Assembly (NCBI GenBank): GCA_903863885.1
Contig: CAIPEB010000178.1
Location: forward strand, 1 to 35,653
Direction: 5' to 3'
DNA from: an uncultured Planctomycetaceae bacterium
GTDB taxonomy: Bacteria > Planctomycetota > Planctomycetia > Pirellulales > Pirellulaceae
DNA: 35,653 nt
Shown: positions 8,139 through 17,844 of the stretch, in pieces
Layout: each line of letters starts with the position of its first letter
How positions within the stretch are numbered: the stretch's first letter is position 1
Notes under the pieces: generated by a model
The model's input: only the letters and a program-made list of their open reading frames with translations
Databases searched by the model: none
What the model was told of the DNA's origin: nothing
Made by a program: the position numbers and the translations under genes

Positions 8139-8708
8139 TCAAGCACGAGCCAGCTCTCGTCGGGCTGCGAATTGCGTCGACAGGCAGTAGCCGCCGAACA
8201 GCACGCAGGCGAAGACCAGGTCGCCGGCCAACGTGTAACGGAAGAACGGCAGGGCCTGCGTGTAGCAGTTCAGCAGACCGGCCAGCGTGTGTTCGTACAT
8301 GTTGAACCACAGCCAGCAGCCGAAGTTCGTTACGACAAAGAACAGGACGGACGCGACCAGGCTGCATCCGATCAGGGCTGTGACCGCGGCGAAAGCCGAC
8401 GACTTCTTTCCGGCCATATCCCAGCGGCTTCGCAGAAAACCGCGAGCAGCCACGGGCAGGGCGAGCATGCCGTAGACGAGCACCATCATCTGCCACTGGT
8501 AACCGCCGATCACCCAGTCACTCGCAAGCATCGCGCACAGCGGAACGCACAGAGCGACCCGCGCGGAGCGGAAGAAGTAACCGGAAAACAGAGCCACGGC
8601 GGCCACCGGGGCAAAGTTCGGCAAATCACGGAGCACGATGCGCAAAGCCGCGCAACTGGCCACCAACACAACAAAAGCCAACGCTTCTGACAGAGTTCGC
8701 TGCTTCAC
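8139..8708 (-). CDS. DUF6580 family integral membrane protein
   Basis: Inner-membrane protein of 189 residues with about five or six hydrophobic spans. I recognise the DUF6580 pattern: PNFAPVAAVALFSGYFF near the N-terminus, LASDWVIGGYQWQMMVLVYG in the middle and FFVVTNFGCWLW, then CYTQALPFFRYTLAGDL, near the C-terminus. The topology resembles small S-components of ECF vitamin transporters, but no transport activity is established from sequence. The start is GTG at 8708, supported by AGGAG 8 bases upstream. It lies 86 bases after the DUF4430 gene on the same strand, and the two probably share a transcript ending at the terminator at 8075-8101. Confidence 0.85.
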   Translation of the reverse strand: MKQRTLSEALAFVVLVASCAALRIVLRDLPNFAPVAAVALFSGYFFRSARVALCVPLCAMLASDWVIGGYQWQMMVLVYGMLALPVAARGFLRSRWDMAGKKSSAFAAVTALIGCSLVASVLFFVVTNFGCWLWFNMYEHTLAGLLNCYTQALPFFRYTLAGDLVFACVLFGGYCLSTQFAARRELARA

Positions 8709-8794
8709 CGGTTTTCTCCTACCTCTGACTCACGAAATCCGCGGATCTCGAACAGCTATCGAATCGGTATTGTCACAATAAGCCGTTGAAAATT

Positions 8795-9205
8795 CTACCG
8801 GTATTTTTCAAACTTCCACAAGATGGTGTCCCCGGAATGCAGTTCGAATACCCCCATTCCGCGATCGGCCACCTTTCCATTCACCCGGTACACCCAATTG
8901 CGTCCCGCTCCCTCGTTTTCGACGTCGTCGATGCGAGTCAGCAGCGCCGTGGCCCCTTTTCCGCGGAACTTCAAGGTGATTCCGTGGGGGTGTTTACCCG
9001 CCGCTTCCATCGCATCCAGCACGGTCATCTCGGCTTTCCACGCAATCGCATTGATGTGCTTTTCCGCGCCATCGGAATAATCGACAACGACTCGCACGGT
9101 CGGCGAAGCGGGCGGTTGCTGCCCCGACTCGGCCGCAGCGGCAATTCCCGCACACGATGCCATGGCTCCAATGAAACCGAGGAAATAAAGGCCGAACGTT
9201 CGCAT
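8795..9205 (-). CDS. DUF4430 (transcobalamin-like) secreted protein
   Basis: Exported protein of 136 residues. Residues 1-24 are a signal peptide (hydrophobic FLGFIGAMASCAGIAAAAES). The remainder matches DUF4430, the small beta-grasp-like module seen at the C-terminus of transcobalamin/intrinsic factor and in bacterial surface proteins: it has a VDYSDG strand, the TVLDAMEAA helix, a GAGRNWVYRVNGKVADRGMG core and a final GDTILWKFEKY strand. ATG 9205 is chosen because AAGGAG lies 8 bases upstream and it opens the signal peptide; an upstream ATG at 9340 would bury the signal. It is the first gene of a two-gene unit with the DUF6580 membrane protein, which suggests a binding-protein plus membrane-component pair. 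The ligand is unknown. Confidence 0.88.
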   Translation of the reverse strand: MRTFGLYFLGFIGAMASCAGIAAAAESGQQPPASPTVRVVVDYSDGAEKHINAIAWKAEMTVLDAMEAAGKHPHGITLKFRGKGATALLTRIDDVENEGAGRNWVYRVNGKVADRGMGVFELHSGDTILWKFEKYR

Positions 9206-9224
9206 CTTGAGTCTCCTTGCTGGT

Positions 9225-9247
9225 CCCTGCGTATTGCCGCGGCAGGG
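9225..9247 (-). promoter_or_regulatory. Leader hairpin before the DUF4430 gene
   Basis: On the minus strand CCCTGC and GCAGGG pair perfectly around an 11-base loop, just upstream of the Shine-Dalgarno site of the DUF4430 gene. It may influence translation, but no known riboswitch core could be recognised around it. Confidence 0.25.
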
Positions 9248-9377
9248 GTTTTCCCTCATGGTGAATCCGACTAGCATTTGCCACACAGCCCAAAAAACCG
9301 GCAGAGTGCCGTGATTCGCATGCCGCGGCCGGTGAAGCAAATGAAGTTATCTGAAACAGACGAAGGATAGCCGCCCC

Positions 9378-10673
9378 ATGACGTCCGCTCAATGCTCCCC
9401 GTCGGCCCTCGAGCACGTGGACCGGATGCTGCGATTCAATGCGGGAGATTCGGGAATCGATGCCTCTGAGGCACAGCCCCGAACCGTCGGGCGAGTGGGG
9501 GTGATCGGCGCGGGCGTGATGGGCTGCGCGATCGCCGCCACCAACCTCTCGCGGAATCTGCCCGTCATCATGGCCGACGCCGACGCCGACGCGCTCGCGA
9601 GAAGCGGCCGGACAATCCCGCAGTTGGCGGCCGAACTGGCCCAACCGGAGCCCCCGTGCGAAGCGACTCGGGCAGGCGTCGTTCTCGCCAAATCCGAGCA
9701 GGAATTCGCCCCGTGCGATCTGATCATTGAATCGATTGTCGAGACTCTGGAGGTCAAGCGTAAGGTGCTTCAGCGCGTCGAGCCTCAGCTGTCGGCCGAC
9801 GTGGTCATCGGCTCCAACACGTCCACGATACCGATCGTTCAATTGGCACGTGGCCTCGCCGCGCCCGACCGGTTGTGCGGAATCCACTTCTGCAACCCGG
9901 TCCGATACCGCAGACTCGTCGAGATTGTCCGCGGGCCGCAGACAAGCGACCTGACGATCGCCACGGCGGTCGCCTATGCAAAACAACTCAGCAAACTCCC
10001 GATCGTGGTGCGGGACAACCCGGGTTTCCTCGTGAACCGGATCCTGTTCCCGTACCTGAGCGCGGCCCTGGAACTTCTGAGTGAAGGAATAGACGCGAGA
10101 CAGATCGAACGCGTGGCTCTCTCGTTCGGCATGCAGCTTGGCCCGCTGGGCCTGATGGATCTGATCGGCATCGACACGGCGTTCTACGCGGGGCGCAGCA
10201 TGTACGACACGTTCCGCGATCGGATAGTCGCCTCCCCGATCCTGCCGGCTCTTTTCAAGGCCGGACGACTGGGACAGAAGAAGGGCATCGGCTTCTACGT
10301 CTACGATCCGAACCGCGCTCAACCGGAAATCGACGACAGCCTGTCCCGCTACGTGGAACAGTACATCCGCCAGCGGTATACGCTCAGCGACGAGCAGGTC
10401 GAGATCCGGCTGCTCGTGCCGATGCTGCTCGAAGCCACCCGCGCGCTGGAAGAGGGCCTGGTGCGAGCTCCCTGCGATATCGATCTGGCCACGATCTTCG
10501 GGCTCGGCTTCCCCGCGGAACGCGGCGGACTGCTTTTCTGGGCCGACCAAATCGGCGCGGCAGCGATTCTCGCCCTGCTCGAACCACTCAAGCGGCTTGG
10601 CAAGCGAGCAGCACCAACGGCCCTGCTGCTGCAAATGGCTGCGGAAAACGCTCGATTTCATAGACCTGAATGA
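9378..10673 (+). CDS. 3-hydroxyacyl-CoA dehydrogenase
   Basis: Cytoplasmic NAD-dependent dehydrogenase of 431 residues, equivalent to the dehydrogenase half of FadB/FadJ without the hydratase half. The Rossmann motif GVIGAGVMG is at 41-49 after a 38-residue extension. The family signature follows with S-N-T-S at 146-149 and the catalytic GIHFCNPV with H170 and N173, plus E182 in VEIV. Two C-terminal 3HCDH domains follow: the first contains RDNPGFLVNRIL, and the second ends with FGLGFPAERGGLLFWAD. Likely acts in beta-oxidation of fatty acids or a related CoA pathway; no thiolase or hydratase gene is adjacent. Start ATG 9378 has GAAGGA upstream at a slightly long spacing. It converges with the DUF1559 gene across a 58-base gap that is filled by a heptamer-type repeat element. 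Confidence 0.93.
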   Translation: MTSAQCSPSALEHVDRMLRFNAGDSGIDASEAQPRTVGRVGVIGAGVMGCAIAATNLSRNLPVIMADADADALARSGRTIPQLAAELAQPEPPCEATRAGVVLAKSEQEFAPCDLIIESIVETLEVKRKVLQRVEPQLSADVVIGSNTSTIPIVQLARGLAAPDRLCGIHFCNPVRYRRLVEIVRGPQTSDLTIATAVAYAKQLSKLPIVVRDNPGFLVNRILFPYLSAALELLSEGIDARQIERVALSFGMQLGPLGLMDLIGIDTAFYAGRSMYDTFRDRIVASPILPALFKAGRLGQKKGIGFYVYDPNRAQPEIDDSLSRYVEQYIRQRYTLSDEQVEIRLLVPMLLEATRALEEGLVRAPCDIDLATIFGLGFPAERGGLLFWADQIGAAAILALLEPLKRLGKRAAPTALLLQMAAENARFHRPE

Positions 10674-10680
10674 AAATGTG

Positions 10681-10733
10681 ATTCCGGATGCCGGTAGGCG
10701 GACAGATGCCTGTCTTCCTCCGGACTCCAGACT
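10681..10733 (-). repeat. Heptamer-phased 3'-end element, copy C
   Basis: On the minus strand: AGTCTGG, AGTCCGG, AGGAAGA, a 15-base centre, CTACCGG, CATCCGG. The first unit overlaps the TAG stop codon of the DUF1559 gene. The centre forms a perfect GACAG-GCAT-CTGTC hairpin (10701-10714), where copies A and B have CTACCGA and CTACAGC units. The 3' CCGG-CAT-CCGG mini-hairpin is kept. It fills nearly all the space between two convergent genes. Confidence 0.75.
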
Positions 10734-11607
10734 AATTCGGCCGGTACAACTCAACGCTCTGGTCGGACAGATAGTCGATCACCAGTTTCGTCGCGAGATC
10801 CTTCGCATCCTGCGGCCAGTACGACGGCAGCGGAACGCCGGCCGGGCTCATCGCATCGACGTGCCCGTCGAGAAACGAGACATTGGCGACTCGCGAATGC
10901 CGGAATTGCGTGCCCGGCACTGTGTACAGGTCGTAGTCCTGCGGCCCCTGCAGATACATGTTTTCGGTGGCCTTCAAGACCGGATCGCCGGACCATGGCA
11001 ATTGAATCCGGGCCGAGTCCGAGAACACGAGCATGCGGCTGGTCGACGGAAACGATGCGAGATTCTTCACCTCGACGCGCGGCGCGTAACTTGGCGGCGG
11101 GTACTTCGTTGCTCCCAGGTTCAGGTTGTATCCGTAGCCGCCCGTATGCCCGCCGTAAAGCTGCGTGACGAGCCGATCGACGGTCGGGCATCGCATCACA
11201 GACTGGTTGCGTTCAATGAAAGGCGCGAGCGACCCCGTGCCGGGCTCAACCGTGTTGTTCAGCCAGTCGACTTCGCCGAACCACGCCGTCGACTGCGGCC
11301 ATCCGGGCCAGGAACCGACCGGCAACGCCCGATACGTATCGTGGTACATCAGCACCGCGAGCGTGTTCTGCTTCAGGTTGTTGCCGCACTGCATGCGAGC
11401 CGCAGCCGCGCGGGCAGCCTGCACGGCGGGAAGCAGAAGCGACACCAGAATTCCGATGATCGCAATCACGACCAGCAATTCGACGAGCGTAAAAGCCCTT
11501 CGCCAGGGGCACCAACCACAGCGGTGCTGACGCACCGGCAGAAAACCCCGCACCCGTTGGTCGCTGGACGCTGCGCGAAGAGTCGCGCTGGTAATCAGAA
11601 GTGCCAC
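10732..11607 (-). CDS. DUF1559 domain protein with prepilin-like N-terminus (GTG start assumed)
   Basis: Pseudopilin-like exported protein typical of planctomycetes. The type IV prepilin methylation/cleavage segment [19 protein letters not shown] is followed by [18 protein letters not shown] and the DUF1559 body, and the family signature H-x9-DG is present as [12 protein letters not shown]. The predicted cleavage is between Ala and Phe. No ATG lies close to the leader: the nearest plausible starts are GTG codons, and I take the one at 11607 (38-residue leader, AGAAAGG upstream). The frame remains open to an ATG at 11913, but the added residues are Arg/Ser-rich and unlike a leader peptide. The start is therefore uncertain while the gene is secure. 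The role of DUF1559 proteins, probably in pili or a secretion-type pseudopilus, is not established. A repeat element follows directly at the stop. Confidence 0.85.
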   Translation of the reverse strand: MALLITSATLRAASSDQRVRGFLPVRQHRCGWCPWRRAFTLVELLVVIAIIGILVSLLLPAVQAARAAAARMQCGNNLKQNTLAVLMYHDTYRALPVGSWPGWPQSTAWFGEVDWLNNTVEPGTGSLAPFIERNQSVMRCPTVDRLVTQLYGGHTGGYGYNLNLGATKYPPPSYAPRVEVKNLASFPSTSRMLVFSDSARIQLPWSGDPVLKATENMYLQGPQDYDLYTVPGTQFRHSRVANVSFLDGHVDAMSPAGVPLPSYWPQDAKDLATKLVIDYLSDQSVELYRPN

Positions 11608-12124
11608 AATGCGGCGCCTTTCTGGAGCGGAACGTTGAAGATCCGTGAGGCGTCCGCTGCAGCGCCGCACGGATGCCAGGCGGCGTGGCTTCCATGTTGA
11701 GTCGGGCAGCGTGCCGAGGTCTGACTTCACAGTTCCGGCCGAGTCGGGGTTGTACCCCAGTTCCCGGCACGCTGATGCGGCGACTTGCGACATCCAAACG
11801 GGCAGTGCTCGCTCGAAGGCCGCAGGCCGGGAACGGGAGTGTAGTGTTCGGCAAGTGCGGCTGTCTAGCCTTCGTATAGGGGGGAGAGGCTCGGCAATCG
11901 CGACCGGGAGCATGCGATACGGGTTTGCCGATCGTGCGATCCAATCGCCGTAACCGGCGTGAACGGCACCCGTTCCGTCGTTTGGCTTTTTTCTCCGCGG
12001 CAGTGGACACTGAGAGTATTTTCTGGGAATATGCAGTTGGAATCCGTTAAGTCATTTCTTCCCGTCCTTGGCTCCTTTTTGTCGATCCTCTGAATCGCCT
12101 CAGACGGAAAGAGGAGAATATTTC
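11608..12124. other. Intergenic region between two divergent DUF1559 genes
   Basis: About 515 bases. The left 300 bases remain in open frame with the minus-strand DUF1559 gene but show no protein-like features. The right part, from about 12000, is locally AT-richer and must hold the promoter of the plus-strand DUF1559 gene. I see no convincing -35/-10 pair, terminator or RNA gene. Confidence 0.5.
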
Positions 12125-13192
12125 ATGATCCGGTCACGCGCTCGCGGTTTCACTCTGGTTGAATTGCTCGTCGTCATCGCCATCATTGGCGTACTCGTCG
12201 GTCTGCTGTTACCTGCCGTCCAGATGGTGCGCGAATCAGCCCGCAGAGCCGCATGTGAAAACAGCCTCAAGCAGCTTGGCCAAGCGACCCGTGTGTTTGC
12301 CAACGCGAAGGGCCGATTTCCAGGTTTTCAGGAAGTCGTCGCCCAAAACACCACAGCGGGTCTGGGTGCCGGCGGGGCTAACAAGATAGCAAGCTGGACT
12401 ACCGTTCTGTTGCCGTACATTGACCAGCAACCGTTATTCGACAAATGGAATGATCCGACGTCAGCCGTTGACAGTACCTTCATACCATTTATCCCACTGC
12501 TCCACTGCCCTTCGGCGGGCCGTGCCGATCGAGAATCTCCTGTCACATCGTATGTGGGAAACGCCGGATTCTGGCCAACCGATCAGGACCCTGCCCCTTT
12601 CAATTTGGGCGCTATCAAGCCAACCGGTGCGGCAATAAACGACTGGACAGTGCCGTGGTTCAAATTCCGACGCGCCGCGAACGGCGTGATGGTTGATCGC
12701 GTACCGCTGCTCCTGCCGGCGGCTGGCAAGCCCCCAGAGGTGACCGATACGGACGTGAGGGACGGGCTTACCAACACGTTGCTGATGTCGGAGAATAACT
12801 ACTCGGCCCCCCTGAACGCAAACGATCTGGCTCTGTGGTGGAAGCCCGCAGCCTCGCCGAGCACCGGCATTTACTTGGGCAACATTTTTATCTGGCTTTT
12901 TGCCACTGACGACCTCACCACTGCGAGACCACCTAATCCCGCGATCACGGTCTCGCCGCAAATGCTGGTCAACGGTCTCGTGAAGAAACGCCCAGCACTC
13001 GGCTTCGATACGGCCCGTCCCGCGAGTCTGCATCCAGGTGGTGTAAACGTCGTCTTCGCCGATGGCCATACGGGTTTCGTGCGTGAGAGCATCAGCTACG
13101 TCGTGTACCAGCAGTTGATGACGGGTTATGGAGAAAAGTCCGACATGCCTAACTGGAAATACACGCTGAAGGCCACCGATTGGGAGCAGTAA
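12125..13192 (+). CDS. DUF1559 domain protein with type IV prepilin-like leader
   Basis: Exported pseudopilin-like protein of 355 residues. The leader is short and canonical: MIRSRARG, then cleavage before [16 protein letters not shown] (G8/F9). A helix with [24 protein letters not shown] follows, and the DUF1559 body ends with the H-x9-DG motif in [17 protein letters not shown] 12125 is supported by GAGGAG 8 bases upstream; an ATG at 12068 would add 19 residues before the leader and is rejected. It is transcribed away from the other DUF1559 gene. The two differ strongly outside the leader and signature, so they are not a recent duplication. A strong intrinsic terminator 39 bases downstream makes it a single-gene unit. 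Precise function unknown. Confidence 0.92.
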   Translation: MIRSRARGFTLVELLVVIAIIGVLVGLLLPAVQMVRESARRAACENSLKQLGQATRVFANAKGRFPGFQEVVAQNTTAGLGAGGANKIASWTTVLLPYIDQQPLFDKWNDPTSAVDSTFIPFIPLLHCPSAGRADRESPVTSYVGNAGFWPTDQDPAPFNLGAIKPTGAAINDWTVPWFKFRRAANGVMVDRVPLLLPAAGKPPEVTDTDVRDGLTNTLLMSENNYSAPLNANDLALWWKPAASPSTGIYLGNIFIWLFATDDLTTARPPNPAITVSPQMLVNGLVKKRPALGFDTARPASLHPGGVNVVFADGHTGFVRESISYVVYQQLMTGYGEKSDMPNWKYTLKATDWEQ

Positions 13193-13231
13193 GCCGCGTA
13201 CTGTGAAGAGTCGCAGCAACGAAGAATTAAC

Positions 13232-13264
13232 GGTCCCGCTTGATGCAAGCGGGACCTTTTTTTT
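13232..13264 (+). terminator. Strong intrinsic terminator
   Basis: Perfect 10-base-pair stem GGTCCCGCTT / AAGCGGGACC around the loop GATGC, followed by eight T. It ends the DUF1559 gene at 12125-13192. Confidence 0.93.
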
Positions 13265-13294
13265 CGAATGCTGCTCTTTGTCACCTAGCTCGCG

Positions 13295-13753
13295 TCATTT
13301 CTTCCCGAGCTTGCGCTGGGCAAGAAAAAACCGCGAGAGAATCTCGCCGCACGGTGCGGCCATCACTCCGGGAATCACTTGAGCGCGGTGGTTCAGTCGG
13401 GGGTCGTTCAACAGTTGAAACAGCGTAGAGACCGCGCCGGCTTTCGGATCGGTGGCGCCGTAGACTACCAGCGGAATCCTCGCCTGCAGGATGGCGCCGG
13501 CGCACATGACGCACGGCTCGAGGGTCACATACAGCGTGCAGTCCTCCAGCCGCCAGTCGCCTCGCGACTCCGCCGCCTGAGTGATTGCAATCATTTCGGC
13601 GTGAGCGGTCGGATCGTGCAATTGCTCGCGCTGGTTGTGCGCAGCCGCGATCACTCGGCCATCGTGTACGATCACCGCGCCGACCGGCACCTCGTCTTCG
13701 CCCAGCGCCGCTTCGGCCTGGCTGAGCGCCATTCGCATGAAAACGTCGTGCAT
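13295..13753 (-). CDS. tadA: tRNA-specific adenosine deaminase (TadA-like)
   Basis: Cytoplasmic zinc deaminase of 152 residues that most likely converts the wobble adenosine of tRNA-Arg to inosine. The zinc/catalytic motif HAE is at 51-53 ([10 protein letters not shown]) and the PCxxC motif at 80-84 ([10 protein letters not shown]). The [10 protein letters not shown] strand and the C-terminal [12 protein letters not shown] helix are typical of TadA rather than cytidine or guanine deaminases. ATG 13753 lies only five bases after the stop of the DUF1080 gene, so the two are probably co-transcribed; no strong Shine-Dalgarno is visible and translation may be coupled. Start choice matches the family length. 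Confidence 0.92.
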   Translation of the reverse strand: MHDVFMRMALSQAEAALGEDEVPVGAVIVHDGRVIAAAHNQREQLHDPTAHAEMIAITQAAESRGDWRLEDCTLYVTLEPCVMCAGAILQARIPLVVYGATDPKAGAVSTLFQLLNDPRLNHRAQVIPGVMAAPCGEILSRFFLAQRKLGKK

Positions 13754-13758
13754 TGCGG

Positions 13759-14430
13759 CTACTCGGGTTTCGCGTTCAGTTCGCGCAGCTGGATGTTCCG
13801 CAACGCGGCCCGCGTTTCGTAGCACGCGATGCCCAGCGGCTTGGACGCATCCACTTCGACCCGAGTCGAGATCTTGCGGTCCTTGATGATCACATCCACG
13901 ACTCGCTCGTTGTCGATCCAGGCCTGAATCCGCTCGGGTTCCACCCGCACGCGGACTCGGTACCACTGCTTGCTCTTGAACGACATGAACCGCGTCGTCT
14001 CGTTCTGCGAAGCATCCTGGCCGTCGATGCTGGAAAGCCCGACAACGCCGCCGGCCCAGCCGCCGACAACGAAACTGCAGTGCGACTTGGCCACGGGAAA
14101 CGTCAGACCGCAGAAGAAGTCATTGCCGTCGACTCTCTGGGCTTCGAGGCTGATTTCGTAGTTTGTCGTCGGCAGTTGCCCTTCGAAGGTGATGCCGGTC
14201 AGCGAAGATCCGAAATCCATCACGATCGTGCCGTTGTCCACTTTGACAGGACCTTCTCCGCCGAAGTTCGTGAGCTTCCAGCCCTTCAGCGTCTTGCCGT
14301 CGAACAGGCTGCGAACGCCCTTATCGAGCTTGTCGGTTTTTTCGGCCGGCTCGGCGGCCCGGATCACTACGGCCCCCCCAAGAGCTAAGCACACCACCCA
14401 CACGCGGAACAAGAAATGCCCAATTGTCAT
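13759..14430 (-). CDS. DUF1080 (3-keto-disaccharide hydrolase-like) secreted protein
   Basis: Exported protein of 223 residues. The signal peptide spans about 1-25 ([18 protein letters not shown]). A concanavalin-like beta-sandwich of the DUF1080 family follows, recognisable by [13 protein letters not shown] near residue 40, [24 protein letters not shown] in the middle, the [22 protein letters not shown] strands, and a final [15 protein letters not shown]. In planctomycetes this family is greatly expanded and includes 3-keto-glycoside hydrolases; whether this copy is an enzyme or a carbohydrate-binding module is unknown. ATG 14430 is supported by GAGGGG upstream. It precedes tadA by five bases in an apparently accidental operon. 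Confidence 0.88.
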   Translation of the reverse strand: MTIGHFLFRVWVVCLALGGAVVIRAAEPAEKTDKLDKGVRSLFDGKTLKGWKLTNFGGEGPVKVDNGTIVMDFGSSLTGITFEGQLPTTNYEISLEAQRVDGNDFFCGLTFPVAKSHCSFVVGGWAGGVVGLSSIDGQDASQNETTRFMSFKSKQWYRVRVRVEPERIQAWIDNERVVDVIIKDRKISTRVEVDASKPLGIACYETRAALRNIQLRELNAKPE

Positions 14431-14585
14431 CGAATTGCCCCTCAGCACGGATTCGTAACTTCTATGCCGCATCCCGAACCACCACTGCAGACCAGAACGC
14501 ACCCCTCTTTGGAAGTGTATTTCGCCTGCGTTTTCAGGCGTATTCCAGTTGGACCCCCGACCGCTCCGAATATAGTGATTATGCT

Positions 14586-14610
14586 AACCGAAACGGTTGT
14601 GCCGACAACC
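14586..14610. promoter_or_regulatory. Overlapping inverted repeats between the DUF1080 and VanZ-like genes
   Basis: AACCG-AAA-CGGTT (14586-14598) overlaps GGTTGT-GCCG-ACAACC (14595-14610). Both are perfect, and only one can form at a time in RNA. It lies 21 bases before the VanZ-like start and could be an operator or a leader hairpin; it may also be chance. Confidence 0.3.
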
Positions 14611-14631
14611 ATAGCGATTCTGGGGTAGACC

Positions 14632-15063
14632 ATGGAATACCATCGGGGCGTGGCAAACTGGATACGCGTATCGCTGCTGGCCGGCTATTGGATCACGATT
14701 TTCACCAGCACTCATTTGCCGGGCCGGTTCGTGCAAGGCGTTGTCTCAAACGACAAAATGGCCCACTTTTGCGGCTTCGCGGGCCTGGCCTTTCTCCTTG
14801 CCTGGGTGCTTGCGCCGTTTCGACCTTCGCGCCGAGTGATCGTCGTCACTTTCTTGGTGGCGATCACCTACGCGGCAATGGACGAGTTGACCCAGACGCT
14901 CGTTCCCAATCGAGGCGCGGACATCCATGACTGGTACGCCGACGCGGCCGGTTCGATGATCGGGATTTTCGCATACATGGTCAGTTGGGTCTTCGCGAGC
15001 GAGCTCTGCAGCAACTTCTTGGCCGGCAGCCAACTCACAGCTTCCCCACAGAAGGTGCTTTGA
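14632..15063 (+). CDS. VanZ-like family membrane protein
   Basis: Small integral membrane protein of 143 residues with about four hydrophobic spans. VanZ-family marks are visible: SNDKMAHFCGFAGLAFLLAW after the first span, AAMDELTQTLVPNRGADIHDW before the last span, and the AGSMIGIFAYM final span. VanZ of enterococci confers low-level teicoplanin resistance, but most homologues have no known role, and here resistance should not be assumed. ATG 14632 has GGGGTAG close upstream. It is divergent from the DUF1080-tadA unit and precedes ispD by about 150 bases. Confidence 0.85.
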   Translation: MEYHRGVANWIRVSLLAGYWITIFTSTHLPGRFVQGVVSNDKMAHFCGFAGLAFLLAWVLAPFRPSRRVIVVTFLVAITYAAMDELTQTLVPNRGADIHDWYADAAGSMIGIFAYMVSWVFASELCSNFLAGSQLTASPQKVL

Positions 15064-15215
15064 GCCGTTGAAGCACACCCGCTCGACATGGATCCTTCGA
15101 GCCGGCGGCGTTCTCGCCCGCAAAGCTTGACAATCCCGATCGGGAGAGCTTGACGGACTGTTGGTCTCTTACCAATACTTGGACAACGAATTTCCGCGTG
15201 TGGAGGACGCGTATT

Positions 15216-15956
15216 GTGGCAACGTTCGCTGTGATTATCGCGGCTGCCGGAAAGAGCAGTCGATTCAGGGACGAGCATTACAAGAAGCCTTTTGCTCCCC
15301 TGGACAATCGGGCCGTCTGGCTGCATTCGGTCGAACGGTTCATCAATCGCAGCGACGTGAAGCAGGTGATCGTCGTGATCTCGCCCGACGACCGGGAGAC
15401 GTTCATGGCGAAGTTCGGTGCAAACGTGGCGATCCTGGGGATCGACGTTGTGGACGGCGGTGCGGAACGCAGTGATTCGATTGCCAATGCCCTGGAGCAT
15501 GTGAGGGCGGACGTGGACTATATCGCGGTTCACGATGCGGCCCGTCCCTGTCTGGCCCAGGAGTGGATTGACCGGGTCTTCGGGGCGGCTGAAAAGACGG
15601 GGGCTGCGATTCTCGCGATTCCTGTGGCCGGAACGCTGAAACGGGTGGGCCCCGGCAACACCATCGAGTCCACCGTGCCGCGCGACCGCGTATGGGAAGC
15701 TCAGACACCGCAGGTTTTCGAGCGGTCTCTGCTTTTGAAAGCCTACGCCGGTCACGGAAAGACCCCGGCGACGGACGACGCCGAACTGGTTCAGCGCTGC
15801 GGACACGCGGTCACCGTGGTAACCGGTTCCAGCCTGAACCTCAAGATCACCACCAGGGAGGACCTGCGTCTGGCAGCCCAGGCGCTGCACGCACTGCCCA
15901 AACCCAAAGTTCTCGGCCCCGCCCACCCCTTCGCGGATGACGATCTGTGGCGGTGA
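15216..15956 (+). CDS. ispD: 2-C-methyl-D-erythritol 4-phosphate cytidylyltransferase
   Basis: Third enzyme of the non-mevalonate isoprenoid pathway, joining CTP and MEP to CDP-methylerythritol in the cytoplasm. From the GTG at 15216 (GGAGG upstream) the protein has 246 residues, close to the family norm. The nucleotide-binding loop is IIAAAGKSSRF with R16 and K23 spaced as the catalytic Arg/Lys of E. coli IspD. The family signature VHDAARP is at 105-111, and a TDDAELVQ segment lies near 195. The second glycine of the loop is replaced by serine (GKSS instead of GxGxR type), a variation at a non-catalytic position. An in-frame ATG at 15150 would add 22 residues unlike the family. Neighbouring ispF is absent. 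Confidence 0.93.
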   Translation: MATFAVIIAAAGKSSRFRDEHYKKPFAPLDNRAVWLHSVERFINRSDVKQVIVVISPDDRETFMAKFGANVAILGIDVVDGGAERSDSIANALEHVRADVDYIAVHDAARPCLAQEWIDRVFGAAEKTGAAILAIPVAGTLKRVGPGNTIESTVPRDRVWEAQTPQVFERSLLLKAYAGHGKTPATDDAELVQRCGHAVTVVTGSSLNLKITTREDLRLAAQALHALPKPKVLGPAHPFADDDLWR

Positions 15957-16041
15957 TTCAAGCCATGTGCGCATCCAATCTCCACATTTGACCTGAAACA
16001 GCGGTTATTTTGCCCCTCCTATTTCGTAACGGTGTGAGAAA

Positions 16042-16542
16042 GTGTCTGGCAACGGCGCGTACCTGATTCTGAAACGGGACGATTCCAAGAAGCTGCAGTC
16101 TATCGGCACGGACGACGAAGTTCGCGAATTCGTCGCTGGCCTTCGACAATCAAAGCTCTATCGCAGCGACGGGCTGCTTGTCGAGTGCGGGAATTGCTGG
16201 GATCCGATTCACCGGTGTCTGACCGAAGGCAGGCTGGATCGGGACGCGGGGGAGTTCCCGCTGAACCACTTCGTGCTCGGCGGCAAGCACATGTTTCGCG
16301 GCACCGGTTTCATGGCGGTGCTCGTGCGACCCGACATCGTGCCGCTCGTGGCGGAGATGGCACGCGACTTCAAACGTTCCGATTTTCACGATCGCTACTT
16401 TGCGCTCGATCAGTCGGACTTCGGACGAGCGCCGACCGAAAAGGAATTCGACCTGGTCTGGAGCACATTCCGCCAGATCCAGCAGTTGTTCGATGACGCC
16501 GCGGCCGACCGTGCCGCAGTGCTTTTTACCGTCACGCTGTGA
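16042..16542 (+). CDS. DUF1877 (YfbM-like) family protein
   Basis: Soluble protein of 166 residues resembling DUF1877: an N-terminal YLILKRDD strand, the CWDPIHRCLTEG segment that corresponds to the family's Trp/His motif, HFVLGGKHM, then VLVRPDIVPLVAEMARDF and a C-terminal helix with a YF...L pattern. The family has a known fold but no agreed function. The start is GTG 16042; there is no ATG near the conserved N-terminal strand. Its stop is 6 bases before tyrS, so the two are likely co-transcribed. Family identification is by pattern from memory. Confidence 0.7.
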   Translation: MSGNGAYLILKRDDSKKLQSIGTDDEVREFVAGLRQSKLYRSDGLLVECGNCWDPIHRCLTEGRLDRDAGEFPLNHFVLGGKHMFRGTGFMAVLVRPDIVPLVAEMARDFKRSDFHDRYFALDQSDFGRAPTEKEFDLVWSTFRQIQQLFDDAAADRAAVLFTVTL

Positions 16543-16548
16543 GCCTTT

Positions 16549-17841
<1,293 letters not shown>

Positions 17842-17844
17842 AGC

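Noticed and set aside
7582-8190. A 202-codon open frame in the gene-free region
   Set aside because: It runs through both repeat copies' flanks and the terminator of the opposite operon, is Arg/Ser/Pro-rich without protein-like structure, and overlaps the DUF6580 gene.
9206-9377. Possible cobalamin riboswitch before the DUF4430 gene
   Set aside because: GGTGAATCC and a GGAGAC near the ribosome site gave a first impression of a B12 box, but they are on different strands and the core GCCACTG-type and AGYCAGGAGACCTGCC-type blocks are missing.
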